From contig CAYRDC010000004.1 in assembly GCA_964422925.1 (NCBI GenBank), forward strand, positions 62,001-126,000: a DNA stretch of 64,000 bases, in the 5' to 3' direction. The position numbers were made by a program, and so were the translations under genes. The notes under the pieces were generated by a model. It saw only the letters and a program-made list of their open reading frames with translations. It did not search any database and was not told the DNA's origin. This DNA is from CAYRDC01 sp964422925. GTDB lineage: Bacteria; Bacteroidota; Bacteroidia; Chitinophagales; S012-47. This document shows, piece by piece, positions 1-8,441 of the stretch (position 1 is its first letter; each line of letters begins with the position of its first letter).

Positions 1-2
1 AA

Positions 3-1232
3 GTGGTGCTGGCAGGAGTTGTCACAGGCATATTCACAGCCTGGCTGCTCTACCTCATGCTAAAACGCCACTTGATCCCTGATTACCTGATCAATACCAT
101 GGCTTTGGCTTTTGTTATGCTGGCTTTCGCGGGAGCCGAACTGATCAGCCCGGAGTCCGGCTTATTGTCAGTTACACTGATGGGAATCCTGCTGGCCAAC
201 ATGAATATCCCCGAACTGAAAAATATCCTGAACTTCAAGGAGAGCCTGACCATTTTACTGATTTCCATATTGTTCATCATCCTGGCAGCTGAAATAGAAC
301 CGGCACAGCTGCAACTGCTGGGCTGGAAAAGCCTGGTGGTTTTTGCCATTGTGATCCTGCTGATCAGGCCCTTAAATGTCTTTATCAGCAGTATAGGATC
401 CGCCCTGAAGCTAAACGAAAGGCTGTTTATTTCCTGGATCGGCCCACGGGGTATAGTGGCCGCGGCCATTGCTTCCATCTTCAGCATGAACCTGCTGAAC
501 ATGGGGACTTTAAGCCCACAGGAAATGCGGGATGTGCAATTATTGGTTCCGCTGACTTTTCTGATCATCCTGGGGACGGTGGTCATCCAGGGATTAAGCG
601 CCAAAAAGGTCAGCGAGTGGCTGGATGTGATCAAAAAGAATCCCGAAGGATTCCTGTTGCTGGGGGCTCATGACGCGGCCCGTAAAATCGCAGCGTACCT
701 CCAGAAAGAGGGAATGGAAGTGGTATTGGTAGATACTTCCCACACTAACGTGAAGGAAGCCCGTTCCAGCGGATTAAAAGTGATTGAACATAACATTCTG
801 TCAGAAGATATGGCCGATGAACTGGAAACATTTGACATCGGCACGTTTATGGCGCTCACCTCCAATAATGAGCTGAATATTTTTTCCTGCCGCAAATTCA
901 AAAGGGAACTGGCTGAAAACAGAAACTACCGCCTGATAACGCGCCATGAAATCAAGTTCAACTCCCTGGTCAGGCCTAAGTACATCCTGTTTGGAAACAA
1001 TGCCGATTTTTACAAGCTGATTGATGTTTCGAGGCGGTATCCGGAAATCAAGGAATTAAAACTGTCCAGCACTGATGAATTTCAGCAAGTAATGGATAAC
1101 CTGCCGGCAGACATGATTCCTCTTTTCCTGAAAACCCGGGAGAAACATTTCAAGGTCATTCTGGCAGATGGGAATACCCGGTGGGAAGATGGAGATATTT
1201 TAGTGTATATGGGTCCTGAATGGAAAGCCTGA
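3..1232 (+). CDS. Sodium:proton antiporter (CPA1/NhaP type) with C-terminal RCK/TrkA-N-like domain, 5'-truncated
   Basis: The reading frame is open at the left edge, so the true start lies outside the window. The first half has hydrophobic membrane segments of a CPA1 cation:proton antiporter. The stretch GPRGIVAAAIASIFS (about residue 150) is typical of a late transmembrane segment in NhaP-like exchangers. From about residue 215 the protein is soluble and looks like a Rossmann nucleotide-binding RCK/TrkA-N domain (FLLLGAHDAARKIAAYL, then a beta strand VVLVD), followed by a TrkA-C-like tail. This layout suggests an inner-membrane Na+(K+)/H+ exchanger gated by a bound nucleotide. The stop lies 16 bp before trmB, so the two may be co-transcribed. 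The family call is firm; the transported ion is inferred. Confidence 0.85.
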   Translation: MVLAGVVTGIFTAWLLYLMLKRHLIPDYLINTMALAFVMLAFAGAELISPESGLLSVTLMGILLANMNIPELKNILNFKESLTILLISILFIILAAEIEPAQLQLLGWKSLVVFAIVILLIRPLNVFISSIGSALKLNERLFISWIGPRGIVAAAIASIFSMNLLNMGTLSPQEMRDVQLLVPLTFLIILGTVVIQGLSAKKVSEWLDVIKKNPEGFLLLGAHDAARKIAAYLQKEGMEVVLVDTSHTNVKEARSSGLKVIEHNILSEDMADELETFDIGTFMALTSNNELNIFSCRKFKRELAENRNYRLITRHEIKFNSLVRPKYILFGNNADFYKLIDVSRRYPEIKELKLSSTDEFQQVMDNLPADMIPLFLKTREKHFKVILADGNTRWEDGDILVYMGPEWKA

Positions 1233-1248
1233 TAACGCGCACTTTGGT

Positions 1249-1941
1249 ATGAGTAAAGGGAAACTACAAAAGTTTGCCGAGCTGGCTACTTTTCCGAATG
1301 TATTCCAGAATTTCAGCCATCACCAGCCGGAGCTGATCAATTACCGGTCTGAAAAAGCAGATCTCAAAGGCCGGTGGAATCAATTTTTCGGCAATAAACA
1401 TCCCATTACCCTTGAATTAGCCTGCGGCCGGGGCGAATACACCCTTGCCATGGCCCGCAGGACACTAACCGGCAATTTCATCGGAGTGGACATAAAAGGC
1501 GCCCGCATCTGGAAAGGAGCCAAAACCGCACTGGAAGAAAACCTGAGAAATGTAGCCTTTGTCCGGACGGAAATTGAATTTCTGGATCACTTTTTCGCTT
1601 CGGGGGAAATTGCCGAAATATGGATTACCTTCCCGGACCCTTTTCCCCGGAAAAGCCGCTCGGGCAAACGCTTAACCAGCCCGCGCTTTCTGGACATTTA
1701 TCAAAAAATTTTACAGCCGGGGGGCTTCATTCATCTGAAAACCGACTCCGAACTGTTGTTTGACTTTACCCTTGAGATGATACGCGACAGAAAATTAAAA
1801 ATCCATCAGCTGGTAAGGGATGTATATTCGGAGCCGCACGGCAATGACCTGCTGTATGTAAAAACCTACTACGAAAACCTGCACCTGGCCGAGGGGCACA
1901 TTATAAGATATGTGCGCTTTTCCCTGGAAAAGGATAGCTGA
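1249..1941 (+). CDS. trmB: tRNA (guanine-N7-)-methyltransferase
   Basis: A 230-residue class I SAM methyltransferase that makes m7G46 in the tRNA variable loop. Motif I is LELACGRGEYTLAMARR (about residues 63-79), followed by FIGVDIKGARIWKGA. The family signature ITFPDPFPRKSRSGKRL (about residues 127-143) and the following LTSPRFLDIY and GGFIHLKTDS are diagnostic of TrmB. Length is normal for the family with the usual N-terminal extension of Bacteroidota members. It starts at ATG 16 bp after the antiporter stop. It ends exactly where the convergent RNase G gene ends, with no spacer between the two stop codons. Confidence 0.95.
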   Translation: MSKGKLQKFAELATFPNVFQNFSHHQPELINYRSEKADLKGRWNQFFGNKHPITLELACGRGEYTLAMARRTLTGNFIGVDIKGARIWKGAKTALEENLRNVAFVRTEIEFLDHFFASGEIAEIWITFPDPFPRKSRSGKRLTSPRFLDIYQKILQPGGFIHLKTDSELLFDFTLEMIRDRKLKIHQLVRDVYSEPHGNDLLYVKTYYENLHLAEGHIIRYVRFSLEKDS

Positions 1942-3495
1942 TCAGGAAACATCAATTTCCTCATTGTCCTTATTGAAGAAGTGGTATTCCACCAGTTGGA
2001 AATCATTGTTTTTATACAGCTTCACCCAACGCTGGTATTTCCAGAACCATTTGAGCTGCCTGGACACCACGCCTTCTTTCAGGTAGGAATAAAGGAAGGG
2101 ATGCACATGCAGTTTCAGTAAAGGCAGGTTTTGGTTCTTGAACAGGTAATCGATTTTGCGTTCAATTTCATCCACGATGAGGATGGTCGGTCCGATTTTG
2201 CCCGTGCCATGGCAGGTTGGACACAATTCTGAAGTAACGATATTGAGTTCCGGCCTGACCCGCTGGCGGGTAATCTGCATAAGCCCGAATTTGCTTATAG
2301 GCAAAATGGTATGTTTTGCCCGGTCAGTTTCCATGGCCTTCCGGATGGTCGCCAGCAACTTCCGTTTATTGGCGGGGTTTTTCATGTCAATGAAATCAAT
2401 GATGATGATTCCGCCCAGGTCGCGCAGGCGCAGTTGCCGGGCAATTTCAAAAGCAGCCTCTTCATTGACCTGCAGGGCATTGGTTTCCTGGTCAACTGAA
2501 TTGTCGGTCCGCGGGCCGCTGTTCACATCGATCACGTGCATGGCTTCGGTATGTTCGATCACCAGGTAAGCGCCACTGGGCAGGGTGACGGTTTTCCCGA
2601 ACAAGGATTTTACCTGCCGTGTAATCCCATAGGCATCAAAGATGGGTGCCCGCCCTTTGTGCAGGGTGACGATATTTTCTTTGCCCGGGGCAATTTTTGA
2701 AACAAAGGTTTTTATATCGTTCAGAAGGGGCTTCTCGTTGACTACGATCCGGGTAAACGATTCATTGAGCAGGTCGCGCAGCAGGCCGCTGGTGCGGTCC
2801 AGCTCGCCCATGATTTTTTTGGGTGGTTGTTTCCCCGACAGTTTTTTACTGACTTTTCCCCATTTCTCCATCAGGGCATTTAGGTCTTCGTGCAAGTCGG
2901 CCACTTTTTTGCCCTGAGCTACGGTCCGTATCACGATGCCGAAATTGGCCGGTTTGATGCTTTCCACCAGGCGGACCAGCCTTTTGCGTTCTTCAGCAGA
3001 AGCAATTTTGCGGGATATCCCTATTGATTTGCCAAAAGGCACCAGCACAAGGTAACGCCCGGCCAGGGTTATTTCGCAGGTCAGCCGCGGCCCTTTGGTG
3101 GAAATAGGCTCTTTCAGTATTTGAACCAGAATCGGATTCTTCTTGGAAATGGCATTATTTATCCGGCCGGTTTTGACAATTTTTGGCTCAAACGGAAAAT
3201 TATCCAGTCGGGCGTATTTATGGTTACCCGCTATGGACAAGCGGGTAAACTTCAGCAAAGACCGGATGTTGGGGCTTAAATCGGTATAATGCAGAAAGGC
3301 ATCGCGTTTATAGCCTACATCCACGAAGGCAGCGTTCAGCCCGGGATTAATGCGTTTAACCCGCCCCAGGTAAATATCGCCTACGTTGAACCGGCTGTCT
3401 TCACTTTCCTGATGCAGTTCTACCAGCCGGTGGTCTTCCAATAAAGCAATTTCAACCCCGCTGGGGGTTGCCCGAATAATTAATTCTTTTTCCAC
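1942..3495 (-). CDS. rng: Ribonuclease G/E family endoribonuclease
   Basis: A single-strand-specific endoribonuclease of the RNase E/G family, acting in rRNA maturation and mRNA turnover. An N-terminal S1-type RNA-binding domain is visible (GDIYLGRVKRINPGLNAAFVD, then FLHYTDLSP). The catalytic DNase I-like part has HVIDVNSG and IIIIDFIDMKN, which carry the two metal-binding aspartates. CPTCHGTGK near the C-terminus is the Zn-link. Length (517 residues) fits RNase G without the RNase E scaffold tail. I chose the GTG at 3495 because family members begin within a few residues of ELIIRATPSG. A longer frame from a GTG at 3561 adds 22 unconserved residues and would start inside a 16-bp palindrome (3548-3563). 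Confidence 0.9.
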   Translation of the reverse strand: MEKELIIRATPSGVEIALLEDHRLVELHQESEDSRFNVGDIYLGRVKRINPGLNAAFVDVGYKRDAFLHYTDLSPNIRSLLKFTRLSIAGNHKYARLDNFPFEPKIVKTGRINNAISKKNPILVQILKEPISTKGPRLTCEITLAGRYLVLVPFGKSIGISRKIASAEERKRLVRLVESIKPANFGIVIRTVAQGKKVADLHEDLNALMEKWGKVSKKLSGKQPPKKIMGELDRTSGLLRDLLNESFTRIVVNEKPLLNDIKTFVSKIAPGKENIVTLHKGRAPIFDAYGITRQVKSLFGKTVTLPSGAYLVIEHTEAMHVIDVNSGPRTDNSVDQETNALQVNEEAAFEIARQLRLRDLGGIIIIDFIDMKNPANKRKLLATIRKAMETDRAKHTILPISKFGLMQITRQRVRPELNIVTSELCPTCHGTGKIGPTILIVDEIERKIDYLFKNQNLPLLKLHVHPFLYSYLKEGVVSRQLKWFWKYQRWVKLYKNNDFQLVEYHFFNKDNEEIDVS

Positions 3496-3547
3496 AATAG
3501 CGCTTCTACTTTCCAGTGATGGTATAGCACAAACCCGTTCAAATAGC

Positions 3548-3563
3548 AGGTGCCAAGGCACCT
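3548..3563 (-). promoter_or_regulatory. Perfect palindrome in the leader of the RNase G gene
   Basis: AGGTGCC, two bases, GGCACCT forms a perfect 7-bp inverted repeat 53 bp upstream of the preferred rng start. In RNA it could be a short hairpin. RNase E is known in Proteobacteria to autoregulate through a structured 5' leader. Whether this small hairpin does anything similar is only inference. Confidence 0.3.
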
Positions 3564-3615
3564 TTACCTGTAAAGCGCAGCAGAAAAGTAACTGAAGGCA
3601 GGGGGAAAAATACGG

Positions 3616-3711
3616 TTACTTATTCTTTTTCTTATGCCTGTTCTTCCTTAACCGTTTTTTCCGTTTATGGACAGCTATTTTATGTCTTTTTCTTTTTTTA
3701 CCGCAAGGCAT
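3616..3711 (-). CDS. 31-residue basic protein of the mS38/bS22-like (AURKAIP1/COX24, DUF1713) kind
   Basis: A very short frame runs from ATG at 3711 to TAA at 3616. The protein begins MPCGKKRKRHKIAVHKRKK and ends RLRKNRHKKKNK, so more than half of its residues are lysine or arginine. Proteins of this size with the HKRKKRLRKNRHKKK pattern are widespread in Bacteroidota. They resemble the C-terminal domain of mitochondrial ribosomal protein mS38 and actinobacterial bS22. The likely role is a small-subunit ribosomal protein bound to rRNA; this is inferred from composition and recalled family resemblance. It lies between the TPR gene (stop at 3725) and rng on the same strand, 13 bp after the TPR stop, so it is probably in the same operon as HU, TPR and rng. 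Confidence 0.72.
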   Translation of the reverse strand: MPCGKKRKRHKIAVHKRKKRLRKNRHKKKNK

Positions 3712-3724
3712 TTTTTACACTATT

Positions 3725-4489
3725 TTATTTTAACAATTGGAGTATTTCGTTTTTTCTGTATCGCACTTTTTCCAGGGTCAAAGCCTGTAAAAGATAATCC
3801 GTAGCCCCGGCCGTATCTCCTGTATCCATTAAAGCTTTCCCCATGCCGGTCATTGCCCGGCTGTTGAGTGAATCCACTTCCAGCACTTTTTGATACCGTT
3901 CAATGGCCTTATTATATTGCCCGGACATCAGCGAAAAATCGCCCAGTTGCAACAGGGCCTCAATGTTAGTGGGATATTCTTCCACCACTGCCAAAAGTGT
4001 CTGAATCCCCTGCATAGCCGGCCCTTTCCCATTTACCAGGCAGGTAGCGATGCCGGTTTGCGCATCCGGGTTTGCGGGATCCTCCTGCAATACCTTGTCA
4101 AAACTCTGGTATGCAATTTCCAGGAAGTAATCAAACATATCCTGGTGGGTACCGGTTTTCTCAATGAACGTAAAAGCATTGATACCCAGTTTTCCTGCCC
4201 GTAACCAGGCATCCCGGGTTTCCCTTCTTCTGGCTTCCCGGTAGGCGTAAATTCCAGCAATCAGCGGATTTTGCTGCTCTTCCCAAAATACGGACAACTC
4301 GGCCCAGGCTTTTTCATCTTGCTGAAGGAGCCTGTCCAACCTGGCTGCATCTTCCGGAACCAGTGTATTACGGACTTCTTCCGTGAGCCGTTCTAAAGCT
4401 GATCCCCCTCCGGTAGTGGTTGGCAGGGCATTTAACCCGATAACCAACCCGATTCCCGCAAGGATAACTATCAGCACATGACGCTTCAC
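3725..4489 (-). CDS. Membrane-anchored tetratricopeptide repeat protein
   Basis: A 254-residue protein with one N-terminal hydrophobic segment (about residues 5-22), likely an uncleaved signal anchor facing the periplasm. The C-terminal half has at least three TPR units (FDKVLQEDPANPDAQTGIA, then two ending in GQYNKAIERYQKVLEVDS and TGDTAGATDYLLQALTLE). It starts at a GTG whose G is the last base of the HU stop (TAGTG), so the two genes are translationally coupled. Function is unknown; TPRs indicate protein binding. The group HU, TPR, small basic protein, rng on one strand suggests a growth-related operon. Confidence 0.8.
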   Translation of the reverse strand: MKRHVLIVILAGIGLVIGLNALPTTTGGGSALERLTEEVRNTLVPEDAARLDRLLQQDEKAWAELSVFWEEQQNPLIAGIYAYREARRRETRDAWLRAGKLGINAFTFIEKTGTHQDMFDYFLEIAYQSFDKVLQEDPANPDAQTGIATCLVNGKGPAMQGIQTLLAVVEEYPTNIEALLQLGDFSLMSGQYNKAIERYQKVLEVDSLNSRAMTGMGKALMDTGDTAGATDYLLQALTLEKVRYRKNEILQLLK

Positions 4490-4794
4490 TACTTGCTAAG
4501 GGTTGCTTTCAGAACCTTGCTGTTCTTTACGTTGTCTACGAAAATCTTAGCAGGCTTAAATGCAGGTATATAATGTTCAGGTATTTCAATTGCCACATTC
4601 TTTTTGATGTTGCGACCGATTTTCTTTGCCCGCTTCTTAATTACAAAACTGCCGAATCCCCTTACATACACATTTTCACCATTTTCAAGGGCTTCTTTTA
4701 CTTCTTTGAAAAATGCTTCCAGAGTCACTAATACATCCACTTTGGGAACTCCGGTCTTCTCTGCAATTTCAGCAATTAAGTCTGCTTTTCTCAT
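4489..4794 (-). CDS. HU family DNA-binding protein
   Basis: A 101-residue nucleoid protein of the HU/IHF fold. It begins MRKADLIAEIAEKTGVPK. The arm region has VYVRGFGSFVIKKRAKKIGRN, the family signature, and the DNA-bending turn has IPEHYIPAFKPAK. Other Bacteroidota HU proteins place PAFKPAK in the same spot. It is the first gene of a minus-strand run (HU, TPR, small basic protein, rng). The 238-bp spacer upstream, shared with the divergent secreted-protein gene, should hold its promoter, but I found no exact TAnnTTTG box on the minus strand. Confidence 0.93.
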   Translation of the reverse strand: MRKADLIAEIAEKTGVPKVDVLVTLEAFFKEVKEALENGENVYVRGFGSFVIKKRAKKIGRNIKKNVAIEIPEHYIPAFKPAKIFVDNVKNSKVLKATLSK

Positions 4795-5032
4795 GAGTTA
4801 TCGTATTTACGTTATCTGATTAAAAATCAATAATTCTTTACTCGGTGATTTTCGAGAGCGAGGCAAATTTCAAAATTTATTTTCAAACCTTAAAGCTTTT
4901 GAGGCAAAATATCTGTTCTAATCCCTGATTTTTAGCAGAATAGCCGGAAATCATTGTCTACCGGGTCCGTAAACCGTCTGATTCATCCGGGGAAATCCCA
5001 TAACTTTATACTTGCCTGAAAGGATAGCACTC

Positions 5033-6901
5033 ATGAAAAGATGCATTTTCTGGTTTTCCCTGCTGATACTTTCCGGTTTCAATCTGGAAGCCCAGGAATA
5101 TAAATGGCAGGCGGAACACTTTACCATTCCCCCGGTAGCCACTGTTCATGCCGGGCAAATCCGCACAGACTGGATGCCCGTTTTGCAAAACCTGGAAATG
5201 CCGGCTCCTGGCGGAAAATCCTGGCGGGCCCATCTTATTGAACTGAAAAAAGAAAGAGCCAAAAAAAGCGCACCGGAGTGGCAGGAAGGAACCCACCAGC
5301 CGGGCGAAGGTGCGCCATTACCGATACTTGGCCTTAATTTCAAGGGTAACGGATATAACGGTCATGCCCCAAACGATAATTACTGCGCTATATCCAATGA
5401 CGGTATCCTGATTTCGGTGATCAACACCACCATCTGGATGTATGACACCCGGCAGGATTCCCTGCTCAAAAACGTATCGCTCAATGCCTTTTCAGACACG
5501 CTTGGATTAAATGGGGTAAAGTTTGATCCGAAAATTTTGTACGATCCTGAAGCCGACCGTTTCATCATGATCTTTCTGAACGGTTTCCTGGATTCCACTA
5601 CGCGGATAATTGTCGGATTCAGCCAGACGGCAGACCCCACAGGTTTATGGAACCTATACAGCCTCAATGGCAATCCATTGAACAACGGCACCTGGTCTGA
5701 TTATCCCAGCATTGGAATTTCGGGCACAGACCTGTTTATAGGCGTGAATACCTTTACCAACGGCTCGGTGAACAACAGCGGGTTTACCGAATCAGTTTTC
5801 TGGCAGATCAGCAAAAGCGATGGCTACCAGGGGCAGGCGCTTACGGCAGATTACTACCACGGGCTAACCCTGGCCGGAAAACCTTTTTTCAACATCGCTC
5901 CGATTAACGGTGGTTCAGGTCCATACGGAGACAGTATGATTTTGCTTTCGAACCGGAACCTTGACACCCTGTTCAATGACTCCATTTTTATTTTCCGGGT
6001 CACGGGTCCGGCAGGCAATGCAACCCTTGACATTGTTACCTGCCATGCGGATGTGCCATACAGCCTGCCTCCACAGGCAAGGCAGCCGAAAGGCAATGAA
6101 TTTGATACAAACGATTCCAGGATACTGGCCGGGTTTTATGAAAACGGAACCGTGCAGTTCACAGCCTGCACTCTGGCGCCCACGACCGGGTATGCCGGTA
6201 TTTATCACGGACTTATTAAAGATCCCTTCGGGCCGGCTCCCGGTTGCCGCGCCAATATCCTGGCAGATTCGGCTCTTGATCTGGGTTACCCGAACATAAG
6301 CTATTCCGGGAAAGATTCCTTTGACCAAGAATCCATCATCAGCTTTAATTTCACCAGCCCTTCTGTTAATCCGGGTTGCGGTGCGGTGTATTTCAGCAAT
6401 GAGGGAACCTATTCTTCCATTTTGAAAGTTCAGGAAGGCACTGATTTCGTAGATTTGGTTTCCGGGGCTTATGAACGCTGGGGCGATTACACGGGCAGCC
6501 AGCGTAAATACAACGAGCCGGGCGTGGTGTGGATGTGCGGCTCATACGGCAGGAAAAGGAATCAGTTTCCGCGGCATATCAGCAGCACCTGGATTGCCGA
6601 ACTCAAAAGCCCCGATTCATTGCACCAACATATTCGGGTGCCTGAGCCCGGGGTCACGGTTTTTCCGAATCCGTTCCGGGATATGGTGTATTTCAGCTTT
6701 TCCCTTCCGGCCGATGCTGTGGTGTCGGCTTCCGTATATGACATACAGGGCAGGCTGGTCAAACGCCTGGTGGAGGATTTTGCCAAAAGCGGTTTGAATA
6801 CCATTGGTTTCAACACGCAACCCCTGTCCCGGGGCACTTACATCCTGGAAGTCAGAAGCGGTGAGTCCGTATTGCTCTCCGAAAAAATCATCAAGCAGTA
6901 A
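5033..6901 (+). CDS. Secreted protein with type IX secretion sorting domain (type A)
   Basis: Start chosen at ATG 5033, giving the Sec signal peptide MKRCIFWFSLLILSGFNLEA, with an AAAGGA stretch upstream. A TAACTTTA box at 5001-5008 is one base off the Bacteroidota -7 consensus. The middle (about 80-530) reads like a repeated beta-rich, propeller-like module, with phrases such as YDPEADRFIM and WSDYPSIGIS. The last about 80 residues are a T9SS type A sorting domain: VTVFPNPFRD, then VYDIQGRLV, and the ending GTYILEVRSGES..LLSEKIIKQ. The protein is therefore predicted to be exported by Sec, passed through T9SS and attached to or released from the cell surface. Substrate or partner is unknown. 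mutY follows 5 bp after the stop. Confidence 0.85.
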   Translation: MKRCIFWFSLLILSGFNLEAQEYKWQAEHFTIPPVATVHAGQIRTDWMPVLQNLEMPAPGGKSWRAHLIELKKERAKKSAPEWQEGTHQPGEGAPLPILGLNFKGNGYNGHAPNDNYCAISNDGILISVINTTIWMYDTRQDSLLKNVSLNAFSDTLGLNGVKFDPKILYDPEADRFIMIFLNGFLDSTTRIIVGFSQTADPTGLWNLYSLNGNPLNNGTWSDYPSIGISGTDLFIGVNTFTNGSVNNSGFTESVFWQISKSDGYQGQALTADYYHGLTLAGKPFFNIAPINGGSGPYGDSMILLSNRNLDTLFNDSIFIFRVTGPAGNATLDIVTCHADVPYSLPPQARQPKGNEFDTNDSRILAGFYENGTVQFTACTLAPTTGYAGIYHGLIKDPFGPAPGCRANILADSALDLGYPNISYSGKDSFDQESIISFNFTSPSVNPGCGAVYFSNEGTYSSILKVQEGTDFVDLVSGAYERWGDYTGSQRKYNEPGVVWMCGSYGRKRNQFPRHISSTWIAELKSPDSLHQHIRVPEPGVTVFPNPFRDMVYFSFSLPADAVVSASVYDIQGRLVKRLVEDFAKSGLNTIGFNTQPLSRGTYILEVRSGESVLLSEKIIKQ

Positions 6902-6906
6902 GGGAT

Positions 6907-7965
6907 ATGCACAGCGCCACCTGGTTCAGGAAGCAATTGATGCAATGGTTCCGGCATGCCCACCGGCCCATGCCGTGGAAAGGGGAAAAGGATCCTTACC
7001 GGATCTGGCTGTCCGAAGTCATCCTGCAACAAACACGGGTTCAGCAGGGATGGGATTATTATGAAAGATTCATCCGAACCTTCCCGACCGTCCTCGCACT
7101 GGCGCAATCCACTGAAGAAGAAGTAATTATTCTTTGGGAGGGCCTGGGATACTATTCCAGGGCGCGTAACCTGCACCGGGCCGCCCGGATCATTATCAAT
7201 GAATTCAACGGCAAACTACCGGATGATTATAACCTTTTAAAAACGCTGCCCGGTATCGGGCCTTACACTGCGGCCGCGATCGCCTCTTTCGCGTTTAGCC
7301 AACCTGTTCCGGTAATTGACGGGAATGTGGTGCGCATTTTGTCCCGGTATTTCGGCATTGAAAAACCATTCGGTTCTGCCAACGAGCGGAAAACTTACCA
7401 GAGCCATGCGGAAGCTGTCTTGGACCCGAGGCAGCCCGGTACTTTCAATCAGGCGATTATGGATTTCGGGGCATTGGTTTGCATACCTGCCGGCCCGCGC
7501 TGCGCGCACTGCCCGGTTCATGCCCGGTGTTTTGCCTTTGCCAATAACCTGGCAGACCGGTTGCCTCCCCGGCCGGCCAGAAAACCCAGGAAATCCCGGT
7601 ATTTCCATTACGTGGTAATGCTCCGGAACGGCTACACTTACATCCGCAAACGTACGGGGAACGACATCTGGAAACACCTTTGGGAATTCCCGCTTATTGA
7701 AACGGATCGGCTCCTGGATGATGAAGCGCTAAAGCGGGATGCGCGCATCCGGGAATGGCTGAACGACAACGCCCATTGGGAAGAAATATACGGCCCGTAC
7801 CGGCAGGTATTAACACACCAGAAAATTACCGCTACCTTTGCCGTAGCGCGGGTTACCAGCGCCCCGGGAGGAGACCTGGTGGCTGTCAAAACGGACCGCT
7901 TGCATGAATTTGCATTTCCCAAAACCATTCATGCATTTTTATCCGGCAAAGTGTTACATTTATAG
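6907..7965 (+). CDS. mutY: A/G-specific adenine glycosylase
   Basis: A base-excision repair enzyme that removes adenine opposite 8-oxoguanine. The HhH-GPD domain has the catalytic Glu37 in WLSEVILQQTRV and the helix-hairpin-helix LPGIGPYTAAAI (about 114-125). Asp138 is in PVIDGNVVRIL. A 4Fe-4S loop C192-X6-C199-X2-C202-X5-C208 follows (CIPAGPRCAHCPVHARC). The remaining 140 residues form a NUDIX-like 8-oxoG recognition domain (DIWKHLWEFPLIE, then GPYRQVLTHQKITATF). At 352 residues it is full length. It starts 5 bp after the T9SS cargo gene and is followed by ssb after 29 bp, the order seen in many Bacteroidota. Confidence 0.96.
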   Translation: MHSATWFRKQLMQWFRHAHRPMPWKGEKDPYRIWLSEVILQQTRVQQGWDYYERFIRTFPTVLALAQSTEEEVIILWEGLGYYSRARNLHRAARIIINEFNGKLPDDYNLLKTLPGIGPYTAAAIASFAFSQPVPVIDGNVVRILSRYFGIEKPFGSANERKTYQSHAEAVLDPRQPGTFNQAIMDFGALVCIPAGPRCAHCPVHARCFAFANNLADRLPPRPARKPRKSRYFHYVVMLRNGYTYIRKRTGNDIWKHLWEFPLIETDRLLDDEALKRDARIREWLNDNAHWEEIYGPYRQVLTHQKITATFAVARVTSAPGGDLVAVKTDRLHEFAFPKTIHAFLSGKVLHL

Positions 7966-7994
7966 TTATGTTTTGTAATCAAACCAATTGAACA

Positions 7995-8411
7995 ATGGTC
8001 AACAAAGTTATTCTCATCGGACGCCTGGGCAAGGACCCGGATGTAAGGCACCTGGAAGGTGGGTCAACGGTTGCCAATTTCACCCTGGCCACCTCTGAAA
8101 CTTACAAAGACAAAGCAGGCAACCGCCAGGAACTCACCGAATGGCATAACATCGTGGTATGGCGCAGGCAGGCTGAAATTGCCGAACAGTACCTGCATAA
8201 AGGCAGCCTGATTTACCTGGAAGGAAGGTTAAGGACCCGCTCATGGGAGGATAAGGATGGCAACAAACGGTACACCACCGAAGTAGAGGCACAAACCTTT
8301 AAAATGCTGGACCGGAAAAGCGATCAGGAACCAGCCAGTGCGCCACCACCTCCTGAACCCGAAAGAAAGGATGTGATTGAAGAAAACCCGGATGATGACC
8401 TTCCGTTTTAA
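7995..8411 (+). CDS. ssb: Single-stranded DNA-binding protein
   Basis: A 138-residue SSB. The OB fold begins MVNKVILIGRLGKDPDVR and contains the conserved WHNIVVW and YLEGRLRTRSWEDKDG stretches. A proline- and acid-rich linker leads to the acidic tip DDDLPF, the docking site for repair and replication partners such as RecO and RecG-type helicases. It sits between mutY and gldE, a conserved neighbourhood in Bacteroidota. Confidence 0.97.
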   Translation: MVNKVILIGRLGKDPDVRHLEGGSTVANFTLATSETYKDKAGNRQELTEWHNIVVWRRQAEIAEQYLHKGSLIYLEGRLRTRSWEDKDGNKRYTTEVEAQTFKMLDRKSDQEPASAPPPPEPERKDVIEENPDDDLPF

Positions 8412-8441
8412 TCCGGATTTGCTAACTAATCAGCATATACT

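Noticed and set aside
1939..1944. Identical TGATCA at two tail-to-tail gene junctions (1939-1944 and 12541-12546)
   Set aside because: Two abutting TGA stops on opposite strands must read TGATCA, so the match needs no special explanation.
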